Shown here in pieces: positions 1 to 12,679 of a DNA stretch of 64,000 nucleotides (its first letter is position 1; each line of letters starts with the position of its first letter). The notes under the pieces are model-generated. The model was not told where the DNA came from. It saw only the letters and a list, made by a program, of their open reading frames with translations, and made no database searches. The translations under genes were made by a program, and so were the position numbers. Origin of the DNA: Flavobacteriaceae bacterium (lineage in GTDB: Bacteria; Bacteroidota; Bacteroidia; Flavobacteriales; Flavobacteriaceae); the NCBI GenBank assembly GCA_023262185.1, contig JALRDO010000008.1, forward strand, positions 1-64,000. Direction: 5' to 3'.

Positions 1-640
1 GTGGCCTTTCGATGGTGATCCATCCGAAAAACCCAATGGTGCCCACAGTGCATGCCAACTGGAGGTATTTTGAGCTCTACAACTCAGCAGGTGAAGTCGT
101 AGACTCATGGTTCGGAGGGGGCCAAGATCTAACTCCCTATTACCTATTTGACGAGGATGCTGAGCATTTTCATAACATCTGCAAACGTGCCTGCGACGCC
201 CACGACCCTGATTTTTATAAAACCTACAAGAAACAATGCGACAACTATTTCTGGAACACCCATCGCAATGAGGCGAGAGGTATTGGAGGGCTTTTCTTTG
301 ACTACCTGAAAGCGCGACCTGAGCGCAGCATGCAGCAGTGGTACAACTTTGTGACTGAAGTGGGTAACAGTTTCATCGAAGCCTATGTTCCAATCGTTCG
401 GAAAAGAAAAGGTTTGAGTTACATGTCAGAACAAAAAGAATGGCAAGAAGTCCGCAGAGGTCGCTACGTAGAGTTCAATCTGGTACACGACAAGGGAACC
501 CTCTTTGGCCTTAAAACAAACGGACGCATCGAAAGTATCTTAATGAGCCTTCCGCCACATGTTCAATGGAAATACAACTACAGTCCTAGACCAGGCACTG
601 AAGAAGCGCGCCTTATAGAGGTCCTTGAAAAACCAAAAGC

Positions 641-650
<10 letters not shown>
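1..650 (+). CDS. hemF: Oxygen-dependent coproporphyrinogen III oxidase, C-terminal part
   Basis: This aerobic heme enzyme decarboxylates two propionate groups of coproporphyrinogen III to give protoporphyrinogen IX. The reading frame is open from the window edge, so the first ATG at 12 is internal; about 215 of the usual 300 residues are present. Family signatures seen are PTVHANWRYFE, FGGGQDLTPYY followed by conserved histidines, EARGIGGLFFDYL, and a C-terminal GRYVEFNLVHDKGT block with SLPP near the end. The stop overlaps the start of the PhzF gene by 10 bases, and hemB follows, so the three are probably one transcript. Confidence 0.96.
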
Positions 651-3794
<3,144 letters not shown>

Positions 3795-3868
3795 AATACA
3801 AGAAATATATAATAAATATCCTGTAAAATTTTGATCAATCCAAGGTATATAAGTTAAGGCCGTAACAA

Positions 3869-5089
3869 ATGCTCGAGAAAAAGAGAACCGTTTATGAAAG
3901 CAGTGTGCTCATCGGAGCAATTCACCGCAATCAGCCTGCTGAAAAGGTTGAAGAGTATCTAGACGAGCTCGAATTTTTGACCTATACCGCAGGAGGTGAG
4001 GTGAAAAAGCGGTTCGTGCAGCGCATTGATCTTCCCAACCCCAAAACGTATCTCGGCTCTGGTAAGATTGAAGAAATCGCACAGTACGTTGAAGAGCAAG
4101 AAATAGGCTCGGTGATCTTTGACGACGAGCTAACTCCTGCCCAGCAAAACAATATAGAGAAACTGCTTCGCTGCAAAATCCTCGACCGCACAGGACTCAT
4201 CTTAGACATCTTCGCACAACGTGCTCAAACCAGTTATGCGCGAACGCAGGTAGAGCTTGCACAATACGAATATTTATTACCCCGACTAACCGGACTGTGG
4301 ACCCACTTAGAGCGACAGCGTGGAGGTATCGGAATGCGCGGTCCTGGGGAGACTGAGATTGAGACTGACCGCAGAATTGTACGAGATCGCATCGCGCTTC
4401 TCAAAAAGAAATTAGAAAAGATCGATCGCCAGATGGAGACCCAGCGGGGCAATCGTGGCGCACTAGTCCGTGTGGCGCTTGTCGGTTACACCAACGTGGG
4501 TAAGTCAACCCTGATGAATGTGATTTCTAAAAGCGAGGTCTTCGCAGAAAACAAGCTGTTTGCTACACTAGATACCACAGTGCGCAAAGTAGTGCTAGGA
4601 AACCTGCCCTTCTTGTTAAGTGATACCGTAGGGTTTATCCGCAAGCTGCCTACCCAGCTGGTAGAAAGTTTCAAGAGCACCCTTGACGAGGTTCGGGAAG
4701 CAGATCTGTTATTGCATGTGGTGGACATATCTCATGGGCAGTTCATGGAACATATCGATGCAGTAAACCAAATTTTGCGTGAAATCGATTGTGAAGGAAA
4801 GCCAACCGTCATGGTCTTTAATAAAATTGATCAATACACACCAGAGGAGTTTGATGAAGACGATCTACTGGAGGAACGCGATGCGAGACATTACACCCTC
4901 GAAGAGTGGCAAAATACGTGGTACAATAAGATAGGCGACAAGGCAATTTTCATATCAGCCATCAACAAAGAAAACTTAGAGCACTTTAAGAAAAGTGTCT
5001 ATAAAGCCATCCGTGAAATTCACGTCACACGCTTCCCTTATAACAACTTCTTATACCCTGAACACTTAGATGAATACGGAGGTTCTTAA
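3869..5089 (+). CDS. hflX: GTPase HflX
   Basis: A 406-residue ribosome-associated GTPase of the Obg-HflX class, which in other bacteria binds the 50S subunit and splits stalled or stressed ribosomes. The N-terminal HflX domain is followed by the signature GGIGMRGPGETEIETDRR at about residues 148-165. The G domain has P-loop GYTNVGKSTLMN near 205, DTVGF near 252 and NKID near 316. The start chosen gives MLEKKRTVYESSVLIGA, matching the family N-terminus. It converges on the DUF2480 gene with only 2 bases between stops and no visible terminator. Confidence 0.96.
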   Translation: MLEKKRTVYESSVLIGAIHRNQPAEKVEEYLDELEFLTYTAGGEVKKRFVQRIDLPNPKTYLGSGKIEEIAQYVEEQEIGSVIFDDELTPAQQNNIEKLLRCKILDRTGLILDIFAQRAQTSYARTQVELAQYEYLLPRLTGLWTHLERQRGGIGMRGPGETEIETDRRIVRDRIALLKKKLEKIDRQMETQRGNRGALVRVALVGYTNVGKSTLMNVISKSEVFAENKLFATLDTTVRKVVLGNLPFLLSDTVGFIRKLPTQLVESFKSTLDEVREADLLLHVVDISHGQFMEHIDAVNQILREIDCEGKPTVMVFNKIDQYTPEEFDEDDLLEERDARHYTLEEWQNTWYNKIGDKAIFISAINKENLEHFKKSVYKAIREIHVTRFPYNNFLYPEHLDEYGGS

Positions 5090-5091
5090 GA

Positions 5092-5595
5092 CTAAAGCGG
5101 TACGGCCGAACAAGCCTCTCCGTACATCAGCTTTTTAGCGACCTTTTTTAAGGCCATAGCAGCGCTTACATAGGCCTGGTCTGGCACGGGTTTTTTTGAG
5201 CACCCTTTGAGGATAACTGGGACTTCTTTGTAGATCGAAAAATCAACTTTTGCAAGAGCGCGTTCATAAAGGACCACTTCGAGCTGCTCAAGATCTCCTA
5301 AAATTATAGTTTCAGCGATGGGCGATAATGTGGCGGTAACCAATGCGTAGGTCCATTGTGGAAGAATGATGTCGCTACTGCAATGCAGCGCAATATGCGC
5401 TCCTCTATACCTTTCAAAGTCTGCTGTCTTGAGTGCATTACGAAGAGTAGATTCTCTCAGCAATTCTCCCTCTTCGAACCATTGCGCGATATCTAAAGCC
5501 ATACGAGAACCCTCAACGTACAGCTCTTCAAGATCAAATGTCTTCAAGTGGCTGTTCGCCACCCGGTTTACAATGGGTTCTTTAGCGCTTGACAT
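5092..5595 (-). CDS. DUF2480 family protein
   Basis: A 167-residue protein matching the Bacteroidota-specific DUF2480 family: NRVANSHLKTFDLEELY at the N-terminus, DIAQWFEEGELLRES, then HCSSDIILPQWTYALVTATL and a C-terminal CSKKPVPDQAYV. Its biochemical function is unknown. It is the last gene of the SUF operon, 2 bases after the DUF59 gene, a position it commonly has in this phylum, so a link with iron-sulfur cluster assembly is a reasonable inference. No signal peptide or membrane segment is visible, so it is probably cytoplasmic. Confidence 0.8.
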   Translation of the reverse strand: MSSAKEPIVNRVANSHLKTFDLEELYVEGSRMALDIAQWFEEGELLRESTLRNALKTADFERYRGAHIALHCSSDIILPQWTYALVTATLSPIAETIILGDLEQLEVVLYERALAKVDFSIYKEVPVILKGCSKKPVPDQAYVSAAMALKKVAKKLMYGEACSAVPL

Positions 5596-5597
5596 GA

Positions 5598-5921
5598 CTA
5601 CAGCAATCCGAGCTCTAATTTGGCCTCTTCACTCATTAAGTCTTGTGTCCAAGGCGGGTCGAAAGTGATCTCTACCTCAACATCTTTAATCTCGTCTAGC
5701 GATTTTACCTTCTCCTCGACCTCAACAGGAAGGGTTTCGGCTACCGGACAGTTCGGAGAAGTCAATGTCATCAAAATACGCACCTCATTGTCTTCATTGA
5801 CGAGCACATCGTAAATCAATCCAAGTTCGTAGATGTCCACTGGAATCTCGGGATCAAAGATGGTTTTAAGCACCTTAACAATTTTTTCTCCTAAGGCTGA
5901 AGTGTCTTGTGTTTCACTCAT
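5598..5921 (-). CDS. DUF59/MIP18 family iron-sulfur assembly protein (SufT-like)
   Basis: A 107-residue DUF59 protein. The family includes eukaryotic MIP18, bacterial SufT and PaaD, which help place iron-sulfur clusters in target proteins. Seen here are FDPEIPVDIYELGLIYDV, the conserved TSPNCPVAETLP with the functional cysteine, and FDPPWTQDLMSEEAKLELGL. It lies 2 bases after sufE and 2 bases before DUF2480, so it is co-transcribed with the SUF genes. A late maturation role is the expected one. Confidence 0.9.
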   Translation of the reverse strand: MSETQDTSALGEKIVKVLKTIFDPEIPVDIYELGLIYDVLVNEDNEVRILMTLTSPNCPVAETLPVEVEEKVKSLDEIKDVEVEITFDPPWTQDLMSEEAKLELGLL

Positions 5922-5923
5922 GG

Positions 5924-6361
5924 CTATTCTTCAATTTGGGTTTGATAGGCAACGGCATAAAGCCTGATTTGTTTGATCATGCTCACAAGCCCATTAGCAC
6001 GGGTTGGAGACAAGTGTTCTTTGAGTCCGATCTGATCGATGAAATACAGCTCGGCGTCAAGGATGTCTTTAGGGTGTTGTCCGCTAAATACGCGCAGCAA
6101 TAATGCAATGATTCCTTTGGTAATGATGGCATCACTATCTGCGGTGAACTCTATCGTATTGTCTTTAAGCTCAGCAAACACCCATACTTTGCTTTGACAG
6201 CCTTTGATGGTGTATTCGTCTGTCTTGTACTGCTCATCTATCAGTTGTAACGACTTGCCAAGTTCGATCATGTATTCATAGCGCTGCATCCAATCATCGA
6301 ACATGCTAAATTCGTCTATGATTTCGTCTTGAATGTCGTTTATCGATTGATGTTGGCTCAT
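5924..6361 (-). CDS. sufE: Cysteine desulfuration protein SufE
   Basis: Accepts sulfur from the cysteine desulfurase SufS as a persulfide and passes it to the SufBCD scaffold. The protein is 145 residues, normal for SufE. It shows DEFSMFDDWMQRYEYMIELGK at the N-terminus and the active-cysteine segment IKGCQSKVWV near residue 54, followed by FTADSDAIITKGIIALLL and the C-terminal SPTRANGL. It sits 11 bases after sufS in the SUF operon. Confidence 0.96.
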   Translation of the reverse strand: MSQHQSINDIQDEIIDEFSMFDDWMQRYEYMIELGKSLQLIDEQYKTDEYTIKGCQSKVWVFAELKDNTIEFTADSDAIITKGIIALLLRVFSGQHPKDILDAELYFIDQIGLKEHLSPTRANGLVSMIKQIRLYAVAYQTQIEE

Positions 6362-6372
6362 GAATACGTCGT

Positions 6373-7599
6373 TTATTGCAGCATGCTTACGGCCTTTTTG
6401 ACCGCCTCTACTAAGCTATCAATTTCCTCTTTGGTATTGTAAAAGGCAAAGCTTGCCCTTACCGTTCCTGGTATTTGAAAATGGTGCATCACCGGCTGAG
6501 CGCAATGGTGCCCAGTTCGAACGGCTACTCCGAGTTTATCCAAAATAGCCCCTACATCATAAGGATGAATGCTGCCCACATTAAATGAGATTACTGAAGC
6601 CTTCTTCTCAGCCTCTCCGATAATGCGTAGTCCTTCAATCTGTTTCAATTGTTCAGTGGCATAGACCAAAAGCTCGTGTTCGTATGCGGCGATTCGCTCA
6701 AAGCCTATGGCATTCATGTAGTCAATAGCAGCCCCGAAGGCGATGCCTCCTGCGATATTAGGAGTCCCCGCTTCAAACTTGTGAGGAAGTCCGGCATAGG
6801 TGGTCTTCTCAAAGCTGACTTCGGCGATCATCTCGCCTCCGCCTTGGTAGGGCGGCAGCTTTTCAAGCCATTCACGCTTTCCGTAGAGGAGACCGACTCC
6901 TGTTGGTCCGCAAACCTTATGCGCTGAAATCGTATAGAAATCAACGTCTAGCTTTTGCACATCAGCCTTAAAGTGAGGCGCAGCTTGAGCGCCATCAATC
7001 AATACGGCGGCGCCAACAGCATGTGCTTTATTGATAATCTCTTCAATAGGATTTATCGATCCTAAAGCGTTCGAAACATGATTGCAAAAGACAAGTTTCG
7101 TCTTTGAATTTAAGAGCTTGTCGAAGGCTTCCATGTCAAGCTCTCCACGCCCATTCATCGGAACAACCTTCAGGTTTGAGCCCGTTTTCTCACACAACAT
7201 TTGCCAAGGGACTATATTCGAATGGTGTTCCATTTCAGAGACCATAAGCTCGTCGTCTGGCCCTAGCAATGCCTGAAAACCATTCGCAACCAGATTGATC
7301 GAATGGGTGGTACCCGAGGTAAATATGATTTCTGAAGCTTCTTTCGCATTCAAATGCACCCTCAAGGTTTCTCTTGCCCTTTCGTAGGCATCCGTTGCCT
7401 CTTGTGAGAGCGTATGAACTCCACGATGTATATTGGCGTTGTAGCGTGAATAGTAGTCTACTATAACGTCAATAACCTGCTTTGGAGTCTGAGAAGTAGC
7501 GGCATTGTCAAAATAGACCAACGGTCTTCCATTGACCTCGCGATTCAGAATCGGAAAGTCTTTGCGGATAGCCTGAACGTCAAACGTCGTTTTGGTCAT
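6373..7599 (-). CDS. sufS: Cysteine desulfurase SufS
   Basis: A PLP enzyme that removes sulfur from cysteine to feed SUF cluster assembly. The 408-residue protein has FDNAATSQTPKQV near the start, IFTSGTTHSINLVA, IDGAQAAPH, the PLP lysine in SAHKVCGPTG near residue 223, and the catalytic cysteine in RTGHHCAQPV near 361. I start it at the ATG at 7599; the frame extends 6 bases to a TTG at 7605, but MTKTTFDVQAIRKDFPIL is the normal beginning. It follows sufD by 9 bases. Confidence 0.97.
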   Translation of the reverse strand: MTKTTFDVQAIRKDFPILNREVNGRPLVYFDNAATSQTPKQVIDVIVDYYSRYNANIHRGVHTLSQEATDAYERARETLRVHLNAKEASEIIFTSGTTHSINLVANGFQALLGPDDELMVSEMEHHSNIVPWQMLCEKTGSNLKVVPMNGRGELDMEAFDKLLNSKTKLVFCNHVSNALGSINPIEEIINKAHAVGAAVLIDGAQAAPHFKADVQKLDVDFYTISAHKVCGPTGVGLLYGKREWLEKLPPYQGGGEMIAEVSFEKTTYAGLPHKFEAGTPNIAGGIAFGAAIDYMNAIGFERIAAYEHELLVYATEQLKQIEGLRIIGEAEKKASVISFNVGSIHPYDVGAILDKLGVAVRTGHHCAQPVMHHFQIPGTVRASFAFYNTKEEIDSLVEAVKKAVSMLQ

Positions 7600-7608
7600 A
7601 AGCAACTT

Positions 7609-8925
7609 TTAAAGGTCGAATCCTAATCGAACACCAAGCTTGTCTGCGATGACTTGCTTTACGCGGCGCTCTAAAGCATTGTTTTTCACCGACTCGAGAA
7701 CGTTGTTCGCAAAGGCATACATCAACAACGCACGAGACTCTTTCTCTGGAATCCCTCTTGATCTCAAATAGAACAGGGCGTCTTCGTCAAGTTGACCAAT
7801 GGTACATCCGTGCGAACAGCGCACATCGTCTGCGAAGATCTCGAGCTGTGGTTTGGTATTAATCGTCGCCTTGTCATTGATCAACAGGTTGTTGTTCTGC
7901 TGAAAGGCATTGATTTTTTGTGCAATCTGATCGACAATAATCTTTCCGTTGAATACCCCGACAGAACGATCGTCGTAAACTCCCTTGTAATCTTGGTGGC
8001 TCTCGCAATTAGGCTGGGCGTGGTGGACCAAAGTGTAATGATCGATATGCTGACGCTCAGATGCCAAGGTAACCCCTTTCAACACAGAGTTACAGTGCTC
8101 TCCATTTTGATAGAAATTCAGGTTGTTTCGAACCAGTTTGTTTCCAAAAGACAAGGTGTGTACGCGCACTTCACTGCCTTCTTTTTGGTCGATGTAGGTG
8201 TTGTCAACTAGTGATGCCGTAAGTTGGTCGTTTTGAAACTTATAGTAATCGAGTATGACATTCTTACCTGCATAAATCTCGGTAACCGAATTCGTGAAGG
8301 CCTCAATCGGTGCAAGGGCTTGATGGCGCTCTATGATTTGAGCCTCTGCCCCCTCCTCTAAAACGATGAGGTTTCTTGGCTGTAGCAAAATCTGAGGGGT
8401 TGCCCCAGTCGCGAAGTGCACAATTTCAATAGGCTTTAGCGGAGCCTTGCCTTTAGGAATAAAAATATAGGCTCCTTCGTTCGCAAATGAGGTGTTGAGG
8501 TTGGTGAGGGCGTCTTTTTGATTCGCCACCTTATTGAAATACGCGTCTACAACATGCTTGTATTTCGGCTTTTCAATCGCAGCACTGAACAAACAGACGT
8601 CTACTCCGTCGTGGGTGGTTTCTGATAGAAATGAACTGTATTGCCCGTCTACAAAAACGATCTTGAAGGTCTCTATTTCGTGTAAAAAATATTGACGAAC
8701 ATTGGCGTATTCTAGGGCACATTTTGACTTCGGAAAAATACTGTAATCTGTTGCCAACAGTTCTTGCAATGAGGTATACTTCCACGCTTCAAGCTTCTTG
8801 TTTGGGAACCCCTGCTTCTCAAAACGCTTCAGTGCTTCAGTGCGAATTTCGTGGACCGGATCGTTTACATTGACCTGGTCTTCAAAGGCAATGAAAGACG
8901 ATAAGAGCTTATCTGTAAGATCCAT
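7609..8925 (-). CDS. sufD: Fe-S cluster assembly protein SufD
   Basis: A scaffold subunit that forms the SufBC2D complex with SufB and SufC. The 438-residue protein has the N-terminal KRFEKQGFPNKKLEAWKYTS motif and the C-terminal SufBD core: beta-helix region, DVRCSHGCTIGQLDEDALFYLRSRGI with the conserved Cys/His segment, and the ESRALLMYAFANNVL tail. It follows sufC with 2 bases between. Sequence and operon context agree fully. Confidence 0.96.
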   Translation of the reverse strand: MDLTDKLLSSFIAFEDQVNVNDPVHEIRTEALKRFEKQGFPNKKLEAWKYTSLQELLATDYSIFPKSKCALEYANVRQYFLHEIETFKIVFVDGQYSSFLSETTHDGVDVCLFSAAIEKPKYKHVVDAYFNKVANQKDALTNLNTSFANEGAYIFIPKGKAPLKPIEIVHFATGATPQILLQPRNLIVLEEGAEAQIIERHQALAPIEAFTNSVTEIYAGKNVILDYYKFQNDQLTASLVDNTYIDQKEGSEVRVHTLSFGNKLVRNNLNFYQNGEHCNSVLKGVTLASERQHIDHYTLVHHAQPNCESHQDYKGVYDDRSVGVFNGKIIVDQIAQKINAFQQNNNLLINDKATINTKPQLEIFADDVRCSHGCTIGQLDEDALFYLRSRGIPEKESRALLMYAFANNVLESVKNNALERRVKQVIADKLGVRLGFDL

Positions 8926-8927
8926 AA

Positions 8928-9677
8928 TTAGTCGTTTTCTGCTTTGATCCAGTCGTATCCTTTTTCTTCTAGCTCTTTGGCCAGCTCTTTGGTTCCAGAT
9001 TTAACGATGCGACCATTGTACAACACGTGAACGTGATCTGGAACGATATAATCCAACAGGCGCTGATAGTGGGTGATGACCACAATAGCGTTGTCTTTGT
9101 TTCTCAATTTATTGACCCCGTTTGCCACAATGCGAAGGGCGTCGATATCCAGGCCTGAGTCGGTCTCATCAAGAATGGCAAGCTTTGGCTCAAGCATCGC
9201 CATTTGAAAAATTTCGTTGCGCTTCTTTTCTCCTCCCGAGAATCCTTCGTTCAAAGAGCGCGATAAAAATTTGCGGTCAATTTCGAGCAGCGCAGATTTC
9301 TCTCGGATTTTAGAGAGCATCTCGTTAGCCGGCATCTCTTCAAGACCTCTTGCCTTGCGAGATTCATTGATCGATGCCTTGATGAAGTTCGTTACCGTGA
9401 CTCCGGGTATTTCAACAGGGTATTGAAACGAAAGAAAAACACCTGCGTGGGCGCGCTCTTCTGGGTCAAGATCAAGCAAGTCTTGTTGGTCTAGGCTTAC
9501 CTTTCCGTCTGTCACCTCGAAGTCTTCGCGACCCGCAATGACCGATGCCAAGGTGCTTTTTCCTGAACCGTTCGGACCCATTATAGCGTGTACCTCTCCT
9601 GGCTTTACGTCTAGGCTAATTCCTTTTAATATTTCTTTTTCTTCAACTCTTGCGTGAAGGTTTTCAATGTGCAACAT
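8928..9677 (-). CDS. sufC: Fe-S cluster assembly ATPase SufC
   Basis: The ABC-type ATPase of the SufBC2D complex. Walker A is GPNGSGKST near residue 34, the signature is FSGGEKKRNE near 147, and Walker B is LAILDETDSGLD, the SufC-specific form. Length is 249 residues from the ATG at 9677; a TTG two codons earlier is possible but unlikely, since MLHIENLHARVEEKEIL is the normal start. There is no membrane segment, as expected for this soluble ABC protein. It lies 12 bases downstream of sufB. Confidence 0.97.
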   Translation of the reverse strand: MLHIENLHARVEEKEILKGISLDVKPGEVHAIMGPNGSGKSTLASVIAGREDFEVTDGKVSLDQQDLLDLDPEERAHAGVFLSFQYPVEIPGVTVTNFIKASINESRKARGLEEMPANEMLSKIREKSALLEIDRKFLSRSLNEGFSGGEKKRNEIFQMAMLEPKLAILDETDSGLDIDALRIVANGVNKLRNKDNAIVVITHYQRLLDYIVPDHVHVLYNGRIVKSGTKELAKELEEKGYDWIKAEND

Positions 9678-9689
9678 GGTCAATCTTAT

Positions 9690-11135
9690 TTATCCTACTG
9701 AGCCTTCAAGGCTGATTTCTAACAATTTTTGGGCTTCTACTGCAAACTCCATCGGCAGCTTATTCAACACCTCTTTGCTGAATCCGTTTACAATCAAGGC
9801 AATGGCCTTTTCGGTGTCTATTCCGCGCTGATTGCAATAGAAGATCTGATCTTCTCCGATTTTACTTGTTGTCGCCTCGTGCTCAATTTGGGCCGACTTG
9901 TTTTTGGCCTCGATATATGGGAAGGTGTGTGCGCCACACTGATTTCCCATGAGTAGCGAATCACATTGCGAGAAGTTTCTGGCGTTCTCGGCTCTAGATT
10001 GGATTTGTACCAATCCGCGGTAACTGTTTTGAGAGCGTCCGGCAGAGATTCCTTTCGATATAATCGTGCTTTTGGTGTTCTTTCCGAGGTGAACCATTTT
10101 GGTTCCGGTATCGGCTTGCTGGAAATTATTGGTCACCGCTATCGAGTAAAACTCTCCGATAGAGTTGTCACCTTTTAAGATACAAGACGGATACTTCCAG
10201 GTAACGGCAGAACCCGTTTCAACTTGTGTCCAAGAAATCTTAGCGTTGCGCTCGCAAAGCCCCCTCTTCGTTACAAAATTGTACACCCCTCCTTTTCCTT
10301 CTTTGTCTCCTGGGAACCAGTTTTGAACCGTAGAATATTTAATTTCAGCGTCGTCTAATGCGATGAGCTCTACCACCGCCGCATGCAGTTGATTTTCGTC
10401 GCGAGAAGGGGCGGTACAGCCTTCTAAATAACTCACGTAACTCCCCTGATCAGCAATTACCAAGGTGCGCTCGAACTGTCCGGTACCTGCCTGATTAATT
10501 CTGAAGTAGGTCGAAAGTTCCATCGGACATTTCACCCCTTTCGGAATGTAGCAGAAGCTTCCGTCTGAGAACACTGCAGAGTTTAGGGCTGCGTAGAAAT
10601 TGTCTCTTGGCGGAACTACAGAGCCAATGTATTTTTTCACGAGCTCAGGATGTTCTTTGATGGCTTCTGAAATCGAACAGAAAATGATTCCTTTTTCGGC
10701 CAAGGTCTTTTTAAAAGTGGTTGCTACCGAGACCGAATCCATCACTACGTCCACCGCTACACCTGCGAGCTTCTTTTGCTCATCAAGCGAAATCCCAAGT
10801 CTCTTGAAGGTGTCTAAAAGCTCGGGGTCTACCTCGTCAAGGCTGTCGTATTTTGGTTTTTTGTTCGGTGCAGAATAGTAAGAGATGTCTTGAAAATCTG
10901 GCTTAGCATAGTGCACGTTCGCCCATTCAGGCTCGGTCATTTTCTGCCACTGCTTGAAGGCCTCTAGGCGCCATTCGGTCATCCATTTTGGCTCTTCTTT
11001 CTTTTCTGAGATTGCACGAACAATTTCTTCGTTGAGCCCCTTTGGAAAGGTTTCAGATTCTATATCGGTGTAAAATCCGTACGCGTATTCCTTGGTCTCT
11101 AACTCTTTCTTTAATTCTTCTTCTGTATAGGCCAT
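9690..11135 (-). CDS. sufB: Fe-S cluster assembly protein SufB
   Basis: The main scaffold on which the nascent cluster forms. The 481-residue protein shows the usual [19 protein letters not shown] start, [64 protein letters not shown] and the C-terminal [19 protein letters not shown] segment with conserved His, Glu and Cys. It is the second gene of the SUF operon, 21 bases after sufA. Confidence 0.98.
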   Translation of the reverse strand: MAYTEEELKKELETKEYAYGFYTDIESETFPKGLNEEIVRAISEKKEEPKWMTEWRLEAFKQWQKMTEPEWANVHYAKPDFQDISYYSAPNKKPKYDSLDEVDPELLDTFKRLGISLDEQKKLAGVAVDVVMDSVSVATTFKKTLAEKGIIFCSISEAIKEHPELVKKYIGSVVPPRDNFYAALNSAVFSDGSFCYIPKGVKCPMELSTYFRINQAGTGQFERTLVIADQGSYVSYLEGCTAPSRDENQLHAAVVELIALDDAEIKYSTVQNWFPGDKEGKGGVYNFVTKRGLCERNAKISWTQVETGSAVTWKYPSCILKGDNSIGEFYSIAVTNNFQQADTGTKMVHLGKNTKSTIISKGISAGRSQNSYRGLVQIQSRAENARNFSQCDSLLMGNQCGAHTFPYIEAKNKSAQIEHEATTSKIGEDQIFYCNQRGIDTEKAIALIVNGFSKEVLNKLPMEFAVEAQKLLEISLEGSVG

Positions 11136-11156
11136 AGCGTTTTTTTAAGGGGCTGG

Positions 11157-11486
11157 CTAGAGTGAAAAGCTCTCTCCACATCCGCAGGTTCGCTGTGCAT
11201 TAGGATTGTTGAACACAAATCCTTTACCGTTTAATCCACCCGAATACTCTAGGGTGGTGCCTACCAAATAGAGAAAACTCTTTTTGTCAACGGCAATGCG
11301 CACATCGTTGTCTTCGAATACTTTATCGCTCTCATCGAGCGAGTTGTCAAACTTAAGTTCATAGGTAAGGCCGCTGCATCCGCCACTTTTCACCCCAACT
11401 CTCACAAAGTCGGTAGCGGCATCAAACCCTTCTTCTGTCATCAGGGTTCGAACTTTATCGCGAGCCGAAGTAGCAACTTTGATCAT
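11157..11486 (-). CDS. sufA: HesB/IscA-type iron-sulfur carrier (SufA-like)
   Basis: An A-type carrier of 109 residues. The three conserved cysteines are visible: one in KSGGCSGLTYELKFD and two in the C-terminal RTCGCGESF. The frame continues upstream to 11552, but I choose the ATG at 11486 (MIKVATSARDKVRTLM) because it is the family start and because a TAnnTTTG promoter box lies between the two positions. It heads the SUF operon. The symbol rests on operon position; it could equally be called erpA/iscA-like. Confidence 0.92.
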   Translation of the reverse strand: MIKVATSARDKVRTLMTEEGFDAATDFVRVGVKSGGCSGLTYELKFDNSLDESDKVFEDNDVRIAVDKKSFLYLVGTTLEYSGGLNGKGFVFNNPNAQRTCGCGESFSL

Positions 11487-11509
11487 AAAATTTGATTTTT
11501 TCGACACTG

Positions 11510-11517
11510 CAAAGATA
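11510..11517 (-). promoter_or_regulatory. -7 box of the SUF operon promoter
   Basis: TATCTTTG on the minus strand, a perfect match to the Bacteroidota -7 consensus TAnnTTTG. It ends 23 bases before the sufA ATG, giving a short leader. No clear -33 TTG is visible at the usual spacing. It supports the internal sufA start rather than the longer frame. Confidence 0.65.
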
Positions 11518-11575
11518 AACCAAAGCCCTGTTTTTTCACAGGTTTTGAACAAAACGGCTGCATTATTTAATGTGG

Positions 11576-11583
11576 TATTTTTG
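11576..11583 (+). promoter_or_regulatory. -7 box of thiL promoter
   Basis: TATTTTTG, a perfect TAnnTTTG match, ending 17 bases before the thiL ATG. It is divergent from the SUF operon promoter about 60 bases away. No TPP riboswitch is visible in the short leader. Confidence 0.55.
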
Positions 11584-11600
11584 CGTCAAGTAAAGCCCAA

Positions 11601-12641
11601 ATGACTGAAGAGAAAAACCAACCGCTTAGATCTATCGAAGAATTAGGCGAATTTGCCTTAATCGACCATCTTACTAAAGCGTTTAAAGCCACCCGAAGCG
11701 AGACCCTGAAAGGGATCGGAGACGACGCGGCGCTTCTTGAGATGGGAAATGAAAAAACAGTGATCAGCACTGATATGCTCGTAGAAGGCATACATTTCAA
11801 TCTCAGTTACATGCCCATGAGGCATTTGGGTTATAAGGCGGTGGTTGTAAATCTATCAGATATCTGCGCGATGAATGCGCGACCCACACACATCACGGTT
11901 TCAATTTCGGTGTCAAATCGTTTCACGCTTGAAGCGTTAGAGGCCTTTTATCAAGGCGTACAAGATGCTTGTGAGACCTACAAGGTTGACTTGGTTGGAG
12001 GCGATACCACTGCATCACTCAAAGGCATGACTATTTCGGTCACCGCTATCGGAAAAGTGGCCGAAAACAAAGTGGCTTATCGCAGCGGGGCCAAAGAAAA
12101 CGATTTGCTTGTAGTGAGTGGTGATTTAGGTGGTGCCTATCTAGGGTTTCAGGTGTTAGAACGCGAGCGTCAAGTCTTTGAAGCCAACCCAAAGCATCAG
12201 CCCGACCTAGAGCCCTACCATTACATCGTTCAGCGTCAACTCAAGCCCGAAGCACGCCTAGACATCGTAGAGCTTCTAGAGGCGCTTGAGGTTACGCCCA
12301 CAGCGATGATCGATATCAGTGACGGCCTTTCTTCAGAGGCATTGCATCTGCATAAAGAGTCTGGGGTCGGGGTCGTGATCTACGAAGAAAAGCTGCCTAT
12401 TGACCCTACCGTCATCTCGGTAAGCGATGAGTTCGGATTAAACCCCACCACAACGGTGTTGAACGGCGGTGAAGACTACGAATTACTCTTCAGCATTCGT
12501 CAAGAAGACTATTCGAAGATCAAAGCGAACCCCAATTTGAGCGTGATTGGTCATGTTGCAGAAAAAAACAAGGGGGCTCAACTCGTTTTACGCTCTGGAG
12601 AACAGTCAGAATTGAAGGCACAGGGATGGACTTCGTTCTAG
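11601..12641 (+). CDS. thiL: Thiamine-monophosphate kinase
   Basis: Phosphorylates thiamine monophosphate to thiamine pyrophosphate, the last step of the pathway. The 346-residue protein has the ThiL/PurM fold signatures: GIGDDAALLEMGNEKTVISTDMLVEGIHF, DICAMNARPTH, VGGDTTASLKGMTISVTAIG, then IDISDGLSSEALHL and NGGEDYELLF. It stands alone, divergent from the SUF operon, with no other thiamine genes in view. Confidence 0.96.
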   Translation: MTEEKNQPLRSIEELGEFALIDHLTKAFKATRSETLKGIGDDAALLEMGNEKTVISTDMLVEGIHFNLSYMPMRHLGYKAVVVNLSDICAMNARPTHITVSISVSNRFTLEALEAFYQGVQDACETYKVDLVGGDTTASLKGMTISVTAIGKVAENKVAYRSGAKENDLLVVSGDLGGAYLGFQVLERERQVFEANPKHQPDLEPYHYIVQRQLKPEARLDIVELLEALEVTPTAMIDISDGLSSEALHLHKESGVGVVIYEEKLPIDPTVISVSDEFGLNPTTTVLNGGEDYELLFSIRQEDYSKIKANPNLSVIGHVAEKNKGAQLVLRSGEQSELKAQGWTSF

Positions 12642-12679
12642 TACTATTTTAACTTAACGAATAGATATACCGAACGGTA

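Noticed and set aside
7600-7605. Upstream TTG start for sufS
   Set aside because: The ATG at 7599 gives the conserved N-terminus and better spacing from sufD. The same reasoning rejects the TTG upstream starts of sufC (9683) and lepA (36976).
9024-9029. CACGTG core as a further parS site
   Set aside because: Flanking bases (CAACACGTGAACG) do not form the 16-bp palindrome. The CACGTG at 15371-15376 fails in the same way.
11487-11552. N-terminal extension of SufA
   Set aside because: The family starts at MIKVATSARD, and a -7 promoter box lies within the extension.
11553-11600. TPP riboswitch before thiL
   Set aside because: The gap is under 50 bases and carries promoters; none of the conserved TPP-aptamer pieces is visible.
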